In this document: piece by piece, positions 7,581-16,884 of the stretch | How positions within the stretch are numbered: the first letter of the stretch is position 1 | How the letters are laid out: each line of letters starts with the position of its first letter | DNA from: Dorea sp. 5-2 | GTDB taxonomy: Bacteria; Bacillota; Clostridia; Lachnospirales; Lachnospiraceae | DNA: 64,000 nucleotides | NCBI RefSeq assembly: GCF_000403455.2 | Contig: NZ_KE159792.1 | Coordinates: 105,346-169,345 of the forward strand | Reading direction: 5' to 3' | The notes under the pieces: generated by a model | Database searches by the model: none | What the model saw: the letters and a program-made list of their open reading frames with translations, nothing else | Told to the model about the DNA's origin: nothing | Made by a program: the position numbers and the translations under genes

Positions 7581-9514
7581 TTGTAAAGATGAAATTCTTA
7601 AGCATCAGCGGTCCGAGAACCGATATCGACCGTGTATGCGAGAAATATCTGTCGAAATACGAGATGCAGCTTGAGAATGCGGTTACAGAACTGAAGACGA
7701 CAGATAACCTTCTGCCATTTATCGAGGTGAATCCGTATAAGGATGCGCTGGCGAAGGCGGAGCAGTTTGCGGAGCTTCTGCCGGAGGGTGCGGATAAGAT
7801 GGACCAGACGCTGTCAAAGGATGAGATGCTTGCTTTTATCAGGGAGCTGAACCATGACTATCTGGACCTGCAGGAGAAGAAGGAGCTGCTTAGTAAGAAG
7901 GAGACTGATACCAGGGAGAAGCTGAATGTCTTAGAGCCGTTCGCGCCGCTGAACCTGGACCTGCATAAGACGATGCGGTACAAGTATATGAAGATCCGTT
8001 TCGGGAGGATCAGCCTTGATTATTATAAGAAGCTTGAGAAGTATCTGTTCGGAGATCTGCAGGCAGTGTTCCTTGAGGGCACGAGAAACGAGAATTACGT
8101 CTACGGCTGTTATTTCGTAGCGAACGCGGATATGAGCAAGGTGGACTCGGCGTTTAATTCTCTGCATTTTGAAAAGATCACGATCCCGGCGGAGTATATC
8201 GGGACGCCGAAGGATGCCTGTGCCAGTATGCAGAGGGATATCGAGGATACCAAAAAGCAGATGGAGGAGATCGACAAAGAGATCGAGGAACTCGTGAACA
8301 GCCGCTCGGCGAAGCTTCTGGGAACCAGGAAGCGGCTTGAAGAGCTGTCGAATAATTTTGACGTCCGTAAGATGGCGGCGAGGACGGACGAGGGAGAATC
8401 GAAGGAAGATTACTATATCCTCTGCGGTTGGATGGGAGAAGCCGACGTGGCGGCGCTCCTGGAGGAATCGAAAGACGACGACAGGGTGTTTATCGTCGTG
8501 GAAGAGGATCGTGAGAAGTTCTTCGGTGAGCCTCCGACTAAGCTTAAGAATCCAAGATTCTTCAAGCCCTTTGAGTTGTTTATCCAGATGTACGGGCTTC
8601 CGGCGCATGACGAGATGGATCCGACCATGTTCGTGGCGCTTACGTATACATTTATCTTCGGCGCGATGTTCGGAGATGTGGGACAAGGCTTCTGCCTGTT
8701 TGCGATCGGCGGACTCATTTATCTTAAGAAGAAGATGAACCTGGCGGGTATCGTCTCGATCGCGGGTATCTTCTCTATGATCTTCGGGGTGTTGTTCGGC
8801 AGTATCTTTGGATTCGAAGATATCATTCCTGCGATCTGGCTGCGTCCGGTGGAGGCGATGACAAACCTGCCGTTTATCGGACAGTTGAATACGGTATTCA
8901 TTATAGCGATCGGATTTGGAATGGCGCTTAATATTCTGGTGATGATCTTCCAGATTGTCAACGCGGCAAAGGCGCACGATACGGAGAACCTGTGGTTTTC
9001 AACGAACGGTGTGGCGGGGCTTGTGTTCTATGGATTTCTTGTACTGACCATCGTACTGTACATGACCGGCCATAAGGTTCCGGGGAATATCCTGATGGCG
9101 GTATTCTTAGGGATCCCGATTCTTCTGTTCGTGTTCAAGGAACCGCTTACGAACCTGGTGGAGCACAATCACAAGAAGATGGAAGAGAGCAAGGCAATGT
9201 TCCTGGTACAGGGCTTCTTCGAGTTGTTCGAGACGCTTTTGAGTTACTTTTCCAATACGCTGTCCTATGTGCGTATCGGCGCATTTGCGGTCAGCCATGC
9301 GGCGATCATGGAAGTAGTGCTTATGCTGTCGGGCGCAGAGAACGGAACGCCGAACCTGTTCGGGATCATTCTTGGAAATGTGGTCGTATGCGCGCTGGAG
9401 GGATTGATCGTCGGGATCCAGGTGCTGCGTCTTGAGTATTACGAGATGTTCAGCCGGTTCTACAAGGGAAGCGGCAGGGAGTTCAAGCCTTTTAATAAGC
9501 AGAAGAAGTTATAA
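7577..9514 (+). CDS. ntpI: V-type ATP synthase subunit I
   Basis: The stator membrane subunit (a/I) that forms the ion half-channels against the c-ring. Of 645 residues, the first ~340 are cytoplasmic and helical (coiled coil around MEEIDKEIEELVNSR). The remainder has about seven membrane segments, beginning at FVALTYTFIFGAMFGDVGQG. The conserved arginine that acts on the c-ring carboxylate lies in SYVRIGAFAVSHAAIM. Start ATG 7577 has AGGAGGTG upstream and overlaps the ntpC stop. Confidence 0.95.
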   Translation: MIVKMKFLSISGPRTDIDRVCEKYLSKYEMQLENAVTELKTTDNLLPFIEVNPYKDALAKAEQFAELLPEGADKMDQTLSKDEMLAFIRELNHDYLDLQEKKELLSKKETDTREKLNVLEPFAPLNLDLHKTMRYKYMKIRFGRISLDYYKKLEKYLFGDLQAVFLEGTRNENYVYGCYFVANADMSKVDSAFNSLHFEKITIPAEYIGTPKDACASMQRDIEDTKKQMEEIDKEIEELVNSRSAKLLGTRKRLEELSNNFDVRKMAARTDEGESKEDYYILCGWMGEADVAALLEESKDDDRVFIVVEEDREKFFGEPPTKLKNPRFFKPFELFIQMYGLPAHDEMDPTMFVALTYTFIFGAMFGDVGQGFCLFAIGGLIYLKKKMNLAGIVSIAGIFSMIFGVLFGSIFGFEDIIPAIWLRPVEAMTNLPFIGQLNTVFIIAIGFGMALNILVMIFQIVNAAKAHDTENLWFSTNGVAGLVFYGFLVLTIVLYMTGHKVPGNILMAVFLGIPILLFVFKEPLTNLVEHNHKKMEESKAMFLVQGFFELFETLLSYFSNTLSYVRIGAFAVSHAAIMEVVLMLSGAENGTPNLFGIILGNVVVCALEGLIVGIQVLRLEYYEMFSRFYKGSGREFKPFNKQKKL

Positions 9515-9575
9515 TATAATGCAATAGGATGCGAATATATAAGATAAGGATAAAAGTAAGAGGAGGATATCAATC

Positions 9576-10010
9576 ATGTCATTAACAGTGAAATTATTAC
9601 TCATCACAGCGCTGGTACTCAGTATCATCATCCCGTTCGGATATTATCTGATCGGAGAGAAGACAAAGAAACGTTATAAGAGAGCGATCGGTGTAAATGC
9701 ATTCTTCTACTTCGGAGCATTTGCTGCTGCTGCGATCATGATGTTCGGCGGAGCGCCTGCGGAAGCTGCCGAAGGCGCCGCAGAGGCGGCTTCGAATGCT
9801 GTCGGATTCGGCTATCTCGCCGCTGCGCTGTCAACCGGTCTTTCCTGTGTCGGCGGTGGTATTGCCGTAGCGAGCGCTGCGAGCGCCGCGCTTGGCGCGA
9901 TCAGCGAGGACTCAAGCGCTCTTGGTAAGTCCCTGATCTTCGTAGGTCTGGCGGAAGGTGTGTGTCTGTACGGACTGATCATCTCCTTCATGATCTTGGG
10001 TAAATTGTAA
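9576..10010 (+). CDS. ntpK: V-type ATP synthase subunit K (c-ring proteolipid)
   Basis: A 144-residue membrane protein with four hydrophobic segments: residues ~5-27, ~39-60, ~74-100 and ~118-142. The ion-binding carboxylate is the Glu in FVGLAEGVCLYGLI of the last helix. The first hairpin has no equivalent acid, so there is one site per four helices. Compared with Enterococcus NtpK as I recall it, the Gln of the third helix and the Thr after the Glu are absent (see findings). A good GGAGG precedes ATG 9576. Confidence 0.93.
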   Translation: MSLTVKLLLITALVLSIIIPFGYYLIGEKTKKRYKRAIGVNAFFYFGAFAAAAIMMFGGAPAEAAEGAAEAASNAVGFGYLAAALSTGLSCVGGGIAVASAASAALGAISEDSSALGKSLIFVGLAEGVCLYGLIISFMILGKL

Positions 10011-10011
10011 G

Positions 10012-10320
10012 ATGAAGATGTATCTGATCAGTGATAATGTCGATACACTGACAGGAATGCGGCTTGCGGGAGTAGACGGCATCGTGGTTCACGAAAGAGA
10101 TGAGCTTAGATCGGCGATCGAAAATGCAATGAATGATAAGGCGGTGGGGGTGATCCTGCTGACGGAGAAGTTCGGCAGGGAGTTCCCGGACCTGATCGAC
10201 GAGATCAAGCTTGGGCGTACCATGCCGCTGCTTATCGAGATTCCTGACAGACACGGGACCGGACGTAAGAAGGACTTTATCACATCTTATGTAAATGAGG
10301 CGATTGGCCTGAAACTATAA
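10012..10320 (+). CDS. ntpG: V-type ATP synthase subunit F
   Basis: A 102-residue shaft subunit (subunit F; called NtpG in Enterococcus). It is recognised by MKMYLISDNVDTLTGMRLAG, VGVILLTEKFG and the C-terminal helix after LLIEIPDRHG. It binds subunit D in the rotor. It starts one base after the ntpK stop with only a weak ribosome site, which suggests coupled translation. Confidence 0.93.
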   Translation: MKMYLISDNVDTLTGMRLAGVDGIVVHERDELRSAIENAMNDKAVGVILLTEKFGREFPDLIDEIKLGRTMPLLIEIPDRHGTGRKKDFITSYVNEAIGLKL

Positions 10321-10401
10321 AGCGGCTGTTGAGCCGATGTGAGGCCTATTCAAAAGGGATGCAGGCACATGGCTGAACAGGAATAAAATGAGGTGACACA
10401 C

Positions 10402-10989
10402 TTGACAATAGAAGAAAAGATATCACATCTGCAGGCCGCAGCGATGGAGGAAGCCAGGGCAGAAGGCAATGCGATCATGAAACAGCATGAGGACGCGCTG
10501 CTTGGCGTATTCGAACAGCACAGGGCAGAGATCCTCCGCCAGTCGGAGACGCGGGTGAAGGCAGAGCGTGTCGGCGCGCAGCAACAGCTTAATATGGCGA
10601 TGTCCAAGGCACAGCTGGAGTTGAAGCGGGAGTTAAGCAAGACGCAGAAGGAATTGAAGAAGAAGCTGTTCGAGGAAGTCAATGAAGTGGTACAGGAATA
10701 TATGAAGACGGACGAGTATCCGCGCCTGCTGATCGCCTATATAGAGAAGGCGGCAAGGTTCGCGGACGGCGCGTCCATGACGATCTATATTAATCCGACG
10801 GACGAGGATAAGAAGAAATATCTGGAAGAGCATACGGGCATGACGCTGACGGTGAGCAAAGAGGACTTCGTTGGCGGCGTGCGCGCGGTGATCCATGAGA
10901 AGAATGTACTGATCGACCATGCCTTCAAGGGCGCGATCGAGAGTGAATACAGAAAGTTTGTGTTCAAGGGAGGTGTGCAGGTTGGATAA
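10402..10989 (+). CDS. ntpE: V-type ATP synthase subunit E
   Basis: Peripheral-stalk subunit E, 195 residues, linking the catalytic head to the stator. It has a long N-terminal helix (MEEARAEGNAIMKQHEDAL) and a compact C-terminal domain (DASMTIYINPTDEDKKKYL, FVGGVRAVIHEKNVLIDHAF). TTG 10402 is chosen as start because AGGTGA (10391-10396) is five bases before it; the GTG at 10393 lies inside that site. The stop overlaps the start of subunit A by eight bases. Confidence 0.92.
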   Translation: MTIEEKISHLQAAAMEEARAEGNAIMKQHEDALLGVFEQHRAEILRQSETRVKAERVGAQQQLNMAMSKAQLELKRELSKTQKELKKKLFEEVNEVVQEYMKTDEYPRLLIAYIEKAARFADGASMTIYINPTDEDKKKYLEEHTGMTLTVSKEDFVGGVRAVIHEKNVLIDHAFKGAIESEYRKFVFKGGVQVG

Positions 10990-12754
10990 TGTAACGACTG
11001 GTAAAATCTACGGAATCAACGGGCCTGTGATCTACATCAAGGGAAAGACGGAATTCAAGATGTCAGAGATGGTGTATGTAGGGGAAGAGAAGCTGGTGGG
11101 CGAAGTCATTTCCCTGGATAAAGATCTGACCACGATACAGGTATATGAGGAGACGTCGGGGCTTCGTCCCGGCGAGACCGTAGAATCTACAGGAGGGGCA
11201 GTGTCCGTGACCCTTGCGCCGGGAATCCTGAATAATATATTCGACGGGATCGAGCGTCCGTTGGAACGGATCGCCGATAATGGCGGAGCATTTATCACCA
11301 GAGGCGTCAGCGTGGATTCTCTGGATCAGGAGAAGCTGTGGGAGACACATATCACGGTGGCTGCGGGTGATCCGGTTCACGGCGGGACGGTGATCGCAGA
11401 GGTGCAGGAGACGCAGGCGATCCTTCACAAATGTATGGCGCCGCCGGACGTGGAAGGTACGGTTGTATCTGTGGTTCCGGACGGGGAGTATACGATCTCG
11501 GACGTACTGGTGACCCTGGAACTACCGGACGGCAGCAGGAAGGAGCTTACGATGACCCAGCGGTGGCCGATCCGTGTGCCAAGGCCGGTATCGCAGCGTT
11601 TCCCGGCAAGTGTGCCGCTTGTGACGGGACAGCGTATCCTTGACACGATGTTTCCTATTGCAAAGGGCGGGACAGCGGCGATCCCGGGCGGTTTCGGAAC
11701 CGGAAAGACTATGACGCAGCATCAGATCGCCAAGTGGGCGGATGCGGATATTATCATATATATTGGCTGCGGTGAGCGCGGAAATGAGATGACACAGGTT
11801 CTGGAGGAATTCTCGGAACTGGTAGACCCGAAGTCCGGCAATCCGCTGATGGATAGGACGACGCTGATCGCGAATACCTCGAATATGCCGGTTGCAGCCC
11901 GTGAGGCTTCGATCTATACGGGGCTTACGCTGGCGGAGTATTACCGGGATATGGGGTATGATGTGGCGATCATGGCGGATTCCACATCCCGATGGGCGGA
12001 GGCGCTCCGTGAGCTGTCCGGCAGACTGGAGGAGATGCCGGCGGAGGAAGGCTTCCCGGCTTATCTTGCGTCCAGGCTGTCAGCCTTCTATGAGAGGGCG
12101 GGCATGATGCAGACGCTGAACGGCGAGAGCGGGTCTGTGTCGATCATCGGCGCGGTATCCCCTCAGGGAGGAGATTTCTCCGAGCCGGTGACGCAGAATA
12201 CGAAGCGTTTCGTGCGCTGCTTCTGGGGACTGGATAAGTCGCTGGCGTATTCCAGGCATTTCCCCGCAATCCACTGGCTGTCCAGTTACAGCGAGTATCT
12301 GAATGACTTAAGCGGGTGGTATGCGGATCATGTATCGCCGAAGTTCGTGGATTACAGGAACCGGATGATGGCGATCCTGAACCAGGAGAGCAGCCTGATG
12401 GAGATCGTGAAGCTGATCGGCGGGGACGTCCTGCCGGATGATCAGAAACTGGTCTTAGAGATCGCGAAGGTGATCCGTCTGGGCTTCTTGCAGCAGAATG
12501 CATTTCACAAGGATGATACCTGCGTCTCTATGGAGAAGCAGTTCAAGATGATGGATGTGATCCTGCATCTCTACCGGACGGCGAGGCATCTGGTGGCGAT
12601 GGGGCAGCCGATGTCTGTGCTGAAGGCGGAAGGCATTTTTGAAAAAGTCATCGCGATCAAGTATGACGTGGCAAACGACAATCTGCAGATGCTTGATCTG
12701 TATAAGAAAGATATTGATGAATTCTATAACAGCGTGATCGCAAAGAACGCGTAA
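10982..12754 (+). CDS. ntpA: V-type ATP synthase catalytic subunit A
   Basis: Catalytic A subunit, 590 residues. The P-loop is PGGFGTGKTMTQHQ; other A-subunit landmarks are IYIGCGERGNEMTQVLEEF, MADSTSRWAEALREL and the non-homologous insert around residues 120-190. It forms the hexameric head with subunit B and hydrolyses or makes ATP. TTG 10982 follows GGGAGGT at seven bases. The P-loop has Gly-Gly-Phe where Gly-Pro-Phe is usual. Confidence 0.96.
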   Translation: MDNVTTGKIYGINGPVIYIKGKTEFKMSEMVYVGEEKLVGEVISLDKDLTTIQVYEETSGLRPGETVESTGGAVSVTLAPGILNNIFDGIERPLERIADNGGAFITRGVSVDSLDQEKLWETHITVAAGDPVHGGTVIAEVQETQAILHKCMAPPDVEGTVVSVVPDGEYTISDVLVTLELPDGSRKELTMTQRWPIRVPRPVSQRFPASVPLVTGQRILDTMFPIAKGGTAAIPGGFGTGKTMTQHQIAKWADADIIIYIGCGERGNEMTQVLEEFSELVDPKSGNPLMDRTTLIANTSNMPVAAREASIYTGLTLAEYYRDMGYDVAIMADSTSRWAEALRELSGRLEEMPAEEGFPAYLASRLSAFYERAGMMQTLNGESGSVSIIGAVSPQGGDFSEPVTQNTKRFVRCFWGLDKSLAYSRHFPAIHWLSSYSEYLNDLSGWYADHVSPKFVDYRNRMMAILNQESSLMEIVKLIGGDVLPDDQKLVLEIAKVIRLGFLQQNAFHKDDTCVSMEKQFKMMDVILHLYRTARHLVAMGQPMSVLKAEGIFEKVIAIKYDVANDNLQMLDLYKKDIDEFYNSVIAKNA

Positions 12755-12768
12755 GGAGGGAACCGTAC

Positions 12769-14163
12769 ATGGCAATAGAATATCTGGGACTCAGTAATAT
12801 CAACGGACCTCTGGTAGTGTTAGAAGGGCTTCAGGGTGCGTTCTTTGATGAGATCGTAGAGTTTGTGGTAGACGGTAATACGAAGAAGATGGGACGTATT
12901 ATCGAGTTATATGAAGATAAGGCGATCATACAGGTGTTCGAGGGGACGGAGAATATGTCTCTTCGCAATACCCATACGAAGCTGACCGGCCATCCCATGG
13001 AGGTGGCGGTATCCCCGGAAGTGCTGGGGCGTACCTTCAATGGCGTGGGTGTGCCCATCGACGGTCTTGGAAGGATCATCGGAGCAGAGAAGCGGGATGT
13101 GAACGGGCTTCCGCTGAATCCGGTGCGAAGAGAATATCCAAGGAACTATATCCGCACGGGAATCTCGGCGATCGACGGCTTGACGACGCTGATCCGCGGA
13201 CAGAAGCTTCCGATCTTCTCCGGAAACGGCCTTCCCCACGACCAGCTTGCGGCGCAGATCGTAAAGCAGGCGTCATTGGGCGACGGGGCGAATGAGAATT
13301 TCGCGGTTGTGTTCGGGGCGATGGGCGTCAAGCATGACGTGGCAGAGTTCTTCCGCAAGACCTTCGAGGAGAGCGGTGTGTCCGACCATGTGTGCATGTT
13401 CCTGAACCTGGCGAACGATCCGGTGGTGGAGCGTCTGATCACGCCGAAGGTTGCGCTTACGGTGGCGGAATATCTGGCATTTGAGTGCAATATGCATATC
13501 TTGGTCATCCTGACGGATATGACTTCATTTGCGGAGGCTATGCGTGAGGTATCCTCCTCCAAAGGAGAGATCCCGTCCAGAAAGGGATATCCGGGATACC
13601 TCTACAGTGAACTTGCGACGCTTTATGAGCGTGCGGGGATCGTCGTGGGCTCCAATGGATCGGTGACGCAGCTTCCGATCCTGACTATGCCGAATGATGA
13701 TATCACACATCCGATCCCTGACCTGACAGGATATATTACAGAGGGACAGGTGGTGCTCGACCGGAATCTGCACGGGCAGGCGGTCTATCCGCCCATCAGT
13801 ATCCTGCTGTCCCTGTCGCGTCTGATGAAGGACGGTATCGGAGAAGGATACACGAGAGAAGACCATCAGGGGCTTGCCAATCAGCTGTTCTCGGCTTATG
13901 CGAAGGTGGGAGAGGCAAGGAACCTGGCGTCTGTTATCGGTGAAGACGAGTTGTCGCCGCTTGACAAGAAGTATCTGAAGTTTGGTGAAGAATTTGAGAA
14001 GCATTATATCGGACAGGGACCGACAGAGAATCGTTCTATCCAGGATACGCTGGATCTGGGGTGGCATCTTCTGGGCTATCTGCCGAAGGAAGAGCTTGAC
14101 AGGATTGATACGAAGCTGATCGATAAATATTATCCAAAAGAAGAAGGCCAGCTTCAGATTTAA
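12769..14163 (+). CDS. ntpB: V-type ATP synthase subunit B
   Basis: Regulatory B subunit, 464 residues, of the A3B3 head. Recognised by MAIEYLGLSNINGPLVVLEG, the region GQKLPIFSGNGLPHDQLAAQ where the P-loop is degenerate as expected for B, AFECNMHILVILTDMTSF, and PSRKGYPGYLYSELATLYER. A strong AAGGAGGG lies eight bases before ATG 12769, and the gene follows ntpA by 14 bases. Confidence 0.96.
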   Translation: MAIEYLGLSNINGPLVVLEGLQGAFFDEIVEFVVDGNTKKMGRIIELYEDKAIIQVFEGTENMSLRNTHTKLTGHPMEVAVSPEVLGRTFNGVGVPIDGLGRIIGAEKRDVNGLPLNPVRREYPRNYIRTGISAIDGLTTLIRGQKLPIFSGNGLPHDQLAAQIVKQASLGDGANENFAVVFGAMGVKHDVAEFFRKTFEESGVSDHVCMFLNLANDPVVERLITPKVALTVAEYLAFECNMHILVILTDMTSFAEAMREVSSSKGEIPSRKGYPGYLYSELATLYERAGIVVGSNGSVTQLPILTMPNDDITHPIPDLTGYITEGQVVLDRNLHGQAVYPPISILLSLSRLMKDGIGEGYTREDHQGLANQLFSAYAKVGEARNLASVIGEDELSPLDKKYLKFGEEFEKHYIGQGPTENRSIQDTLDLGWHLLGYLPKEELDRIDTKLIDKYYPKEEGQLQI

Positions 14164-14244
14164 CGATTTAACGGTGTAATGGTGTATCGGTGTATCGGCC
14201 GGGATACGGCGGGGAATGATTTGGGTAGATAAGGAGGTCTGCAT

Positions 14245-14862
14245 ATGGATCCGAGAGAATTTCCTACCAAGGGAAATCTGATGCTTGCCAAGAATTCTCT
14301 TGCGCTTGCCCATCAGGGGTATGACCTGATGGATAAGAAGCGGAATATCCTTCTCAAGGAATTGATGGAGCTGATCGACGAGGCGAAGAATATACAGAAA
14401 GAGATCGATACGACGTTTACAAGGGCGTATGTGTGCCTTCAGCGTGCGAATATCGAGCAGGGGATCAGTAAGGTGCAGGAGCTTGCGTTTACGGTTCCTA
14501 TCGAGGAATCCATCCGTATCCAGACCAGGAGTATCATGGGCACGGAGATTCCGCATATCAAGTATGACGACAAGCAGAATGATCTGACTTATGCGTTTGG
14601 TACGACGAAGGAGTCTATAGATATCGCCAGGGAGGCGTTCCGGCAGGTTAAGAACTTGACGATCAAGCTGGCGGAGGTTGAGAATGCGGCGTACCGGCTT
14701 GCGGCGAATATCAAGAAGACGCAGAAGCGGGCGAATGCGCTTAAGAATATCACGATTCCGATGTACAGTAATCTGGTGTATACGATCAATAATGCATTGG
14801 AGGAGAAGGAACGAGAAGAATTCACGAGGCTTAAGGTTATTAAGCGGATGCAGGGGAAATAA
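14245..14862 (+). CDS. ntpD: V-type ATP synthase subunit D
   Basis: Central shaft subunit D, 205 residues, two long helices with a short middle part. Recognised by PREFPTKGNLMLAKNSLALA at the N-terminus and NAAYRLAANIKKTQKRANAL near the C-terminus. AAGGAGGT stands before ATG 14245. It is last in the operon, followed by a terminator. Confidence 0.95.
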   Translation: MDPREFPTKGNLMLAKNSLALAHQGYDLMDKKRNILLKELMELIDEAKNIQKEIDTTFTRAYVCLQRANIEQGISKVQELAFTVPIEESIRIQTRSIMGTEIPHIKYDDKQNDLTYAFGTTKESIDIAREAFRQVKNLTIKLAEVENAAYRLAANIKKTQKRANALKNITIPMYSNLVYTINNALEEKEREEFTRLKVIKRMQGK

Positions 14863-14921
14863 GCGGTATACGTGAGTGGCAAGGTTATGTGAGATATGGT
14901 TGTGAGAATAAGGTTGTAGGG

Positions 14922-14966
14922 AACAGGCTGTGCTCTGGTGAGGAACTGGGGGACAGCCTGTTTTTG
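14922..14966 (+). terminator. Terminator of the V-ATPase operon
   Basis: Perfect 10-bp stem (14922-14931 with 14953-14962, AACAGGCTGT/ACAGCCTGTT) running into a short T tract, 60 bases after ntpD. Confidence 0.75.
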
Positions 14967-15002
14967 ATTGCGCAGGAAACGTGTGGGTACATATTTTTGA
15001 AG

Positions 15003-15032
15003 TTGACAGCCGAAGACGGGTTACGGTAAGAT
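15003..15032 (+). promoter_or_regulatory. Candidate promoter of the AAA/PD-(D/E)XK gene
   Basis: Perfect TTGACA (15003-15008) and TAAGAT (15027-15032) with an 18-base spacer, about 78 bases before the start at 15110. Confidence 0.5.
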
Positions 15033-15109
15033 TGTGTTATAGAAGCCTGCCGTCTGTAGAAGCGGTTTGCTAAAGTTTCGGGAATTTATCCGGGAAGGAA
15101 GGTGAGCGT

Positions 15110-16714
15110 ATGAAAAAAGTATTTAATGTGACTGCGGATTGTAAACCGGAGCAACATTATATGGTCAATCTTGACGAGAGGTTGTCTAAGGTAAAAGAAC
15201 TGGTCGATATGGGAAAATACTTTACGATCAACAGAGCCAGACAATATGGAAAGACCACCTTGCTGCGTGCTTTGAGAAGATATCTGCAAGGTGATTATTA
15301 TGTGGTATTAATGGATTTCCAGACCTTTGGAGATGCAAAGTTTAAAGATGAACATACTTTTTCGGTCTCTTTTGCCTCTTCTTTCCTGCGGCTGCTTGGA
15401 AGAAACCATCTGGCGATGTCTGAGAAGATGAAAGAAGCAATTGCGGCATTGAGAAAATGTGTCGATGACAGGCCGGAGGGGTTCGAGCAGAAAGAGCTGT
15501 TTGAAAATCTTGGTGATATCTGTGATGCATCGGATAAACAGATTGTGCTGATGATAGATGAGGCGGACAGTGCGTCTAACAATCAGGTTTTCCTGGATTT
15601 TCTGTCGCAGCTCCGTGCCGGCTATATCGACAGGGATATCCAGCCAACGTTTTGGTCAGTCATTCTGGCGGGTGTGTACGATGTGAAGAATCTGAAAAGG
15701 AAGCTTCGTCCGGAAGACGGTCACAGAGCGAACAGCCCCTGGAACATTGCGGCAGATTTTAATGTGAAAATGAGCTTCTCTAAGGAGGATATTAAGGGAA
15801 TGCTGGAGGAATATGCGGCGGACCGTCATATAGATCTGAATCTGAATGAGATTGCCGGATTGATCTGTGATTATACTTCTGGTTATCCGTTCCTGGTGTC
15901 GAAGCTGTGCAAAATGATGGATGAAGAGATTCCGGGATCAATAAAATCATATTCCGGAAACGAAGCCTGGACAAAGGAGGGTGTCCGTGAAGCGATCCGG
16001 ATTATCTTATCCGAGAAAAATACCCTGTTTGAATCTATGATTGGTAAATTGAATGATTATCCGGAATTAAATGAGATGCTCAAAGAATTGCTGTTTACCG
16101 GGAAGAGTATTGCATATAATGCAGACGATCCGGCGGTTGATATGGCAGAAATGTTCGGGTTTATCAGAAATCATCAGGGAGTGATCGCGGTGGCAAACCG
16201 GATCTTTGAGACAAGGCTTTATAATCTTTATCTGTCGACGGCAAAGATGCAGGGGCTTGATATCTATAAGGCGTCTCTTCAGGATAAGAATCAGTTTGTT
16301 GTCGATGGACATCTGAATATGCGCCGGATTCTGGAACGGTTTGTGGTTCATTTTAATGACCTTTATCATGACAGCGCAGAACCATTTGTTGAAGAAGAGG
16401 GAAGAAAATATTTTCTTCTTTATCTCAGGCCGATTATCAATGGAACGGGAAATTATTATATTGAGTCGCGGACCAGGAACTTAAGACGTACCGATGTAAT
16501 CGTGGATTACAACGGGGAGCAGTATGTGGTCGAGATGAAAATATGGAGGGGGAATGAGTATCATACCCGCGGGGAAGAGCAGTTGGTCGGGTATCTGGAT
16601 GATTATCATATAAAGAAAGGGTATATGATTAGTTTTAATATTAATAAAAGGAAACAGAGCGGCGTCCGGGAGATTATTGTTGGGGATAAAGTACTTGTGG
16701 AGGCTGTTGTATAG
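15110..16714 (+). CDS. AAA-like ATPase with C-terminal PD-(D/E)XK-type domain
   Basis: 534 residues. The N-terminal half is an AAA-like ATPase: FTINRARQYGKTTLLRALRR holds a shortened P-loop (RQYGKTT), and KQIVLMIDEADSA is the Walker B strand. The C-terminus (from about residue 450) has RTDVIVDYNGEQYVVEMKIW, whose Asp and ExK match the PD-(D/E)XK nuclease core. Such proteins are multicopy in gut Clostridia and are often described only as ATP-binding proteins. Function is unknown; a defence or genome-plasticity role is speculation. GGAAGG precedes ATG 15110. Confidence 0.8.
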   Translation: MKKVFNVTADCKPEQHYMVNLDERLSKVKELVDMGKYFTINRARQYGKTTLLRALRRYLQGDYYVVLMDFQTFGDAKFKDEHTFSVSFASSFLRLLGRNHLAMSEKMKEAIAALRKCVDDRPEGFEQKELFENLGDICDASDKQIVLMIDEADSASNNQVFLDFLSQLRAGYIDRDIQPTFWSVILAGVYDVKNLKRKLRPEDGHRANSPWNIAADFNVKMSFSKEDIKGMLEEYAADRHIDLNLNEIAGLICDYTSGYPFLVSKLCKMMDEEIPGSIKSYSGNEAWTKEGVREAIRIILSEKNTLFESMIGKLNDYPELNEMLKELLFTGKSIAYNADDPAVDMAEMFGFIRNHQGVIAVANRIFETRLYNLYLSTAKMQGLDIYKASLQDKNQFVVDGHLNMRRILERFVVHFNDLYHDSAEPFVEEEGRKYFLLYLRPIINGTGNYYIESRTRNLRRTDVIVDYNGEQYVVEMKIWRGNEYHTRGEEQLVGYLDDYHIKKGYMISFNINKRKQSGVREIIVGDKVLVEAVV

Positions 16715-16735
16715 ATATGAGGATATTCTCTTGGG

Positions 16736-16778
16736 GCGGACGCCTGTGCGGTAGAAAAGCACGGGCGTTCGCTGTTTT
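16736..16778 (+). terminator. Hairpin terminator at the start of the duplicated segment
   Basis: GCGGACGCC (16736-16744) pairs with GGCGTTCGC (16764-16772), one mismatch, followed by TGTTTTAT. It can end transcription of the AAA/PD-(D/E)XK gene. The same hairpin is present in the second copy of the segment near 48150. Confidence 0.5.
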
Positions 16779-16884
16779 ATGTTACCGGGTTGTCGTTGGA
16801 TGATCCGGCGCTTAGATTCTTTGGGGTTCTTTCTGTTTTTCCCGATCTGCCGGACGGTGTTAGGTTCTGTGAAATATAAAAAAA

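Noticed and set aside
7931..8977. Long Arg/His-rich minus-strand frame inside ntpI
   Set aside because: It is an antisense image of the GC-rich coding sequence, without a start signal, and ntpI is a clear family member.
13525..14556. Long minus-strand frame across ntpB and ntpD
   Set aside because: Antisense to two certain genes, with the Arg/His/Leu-rich composition typical of shadows.
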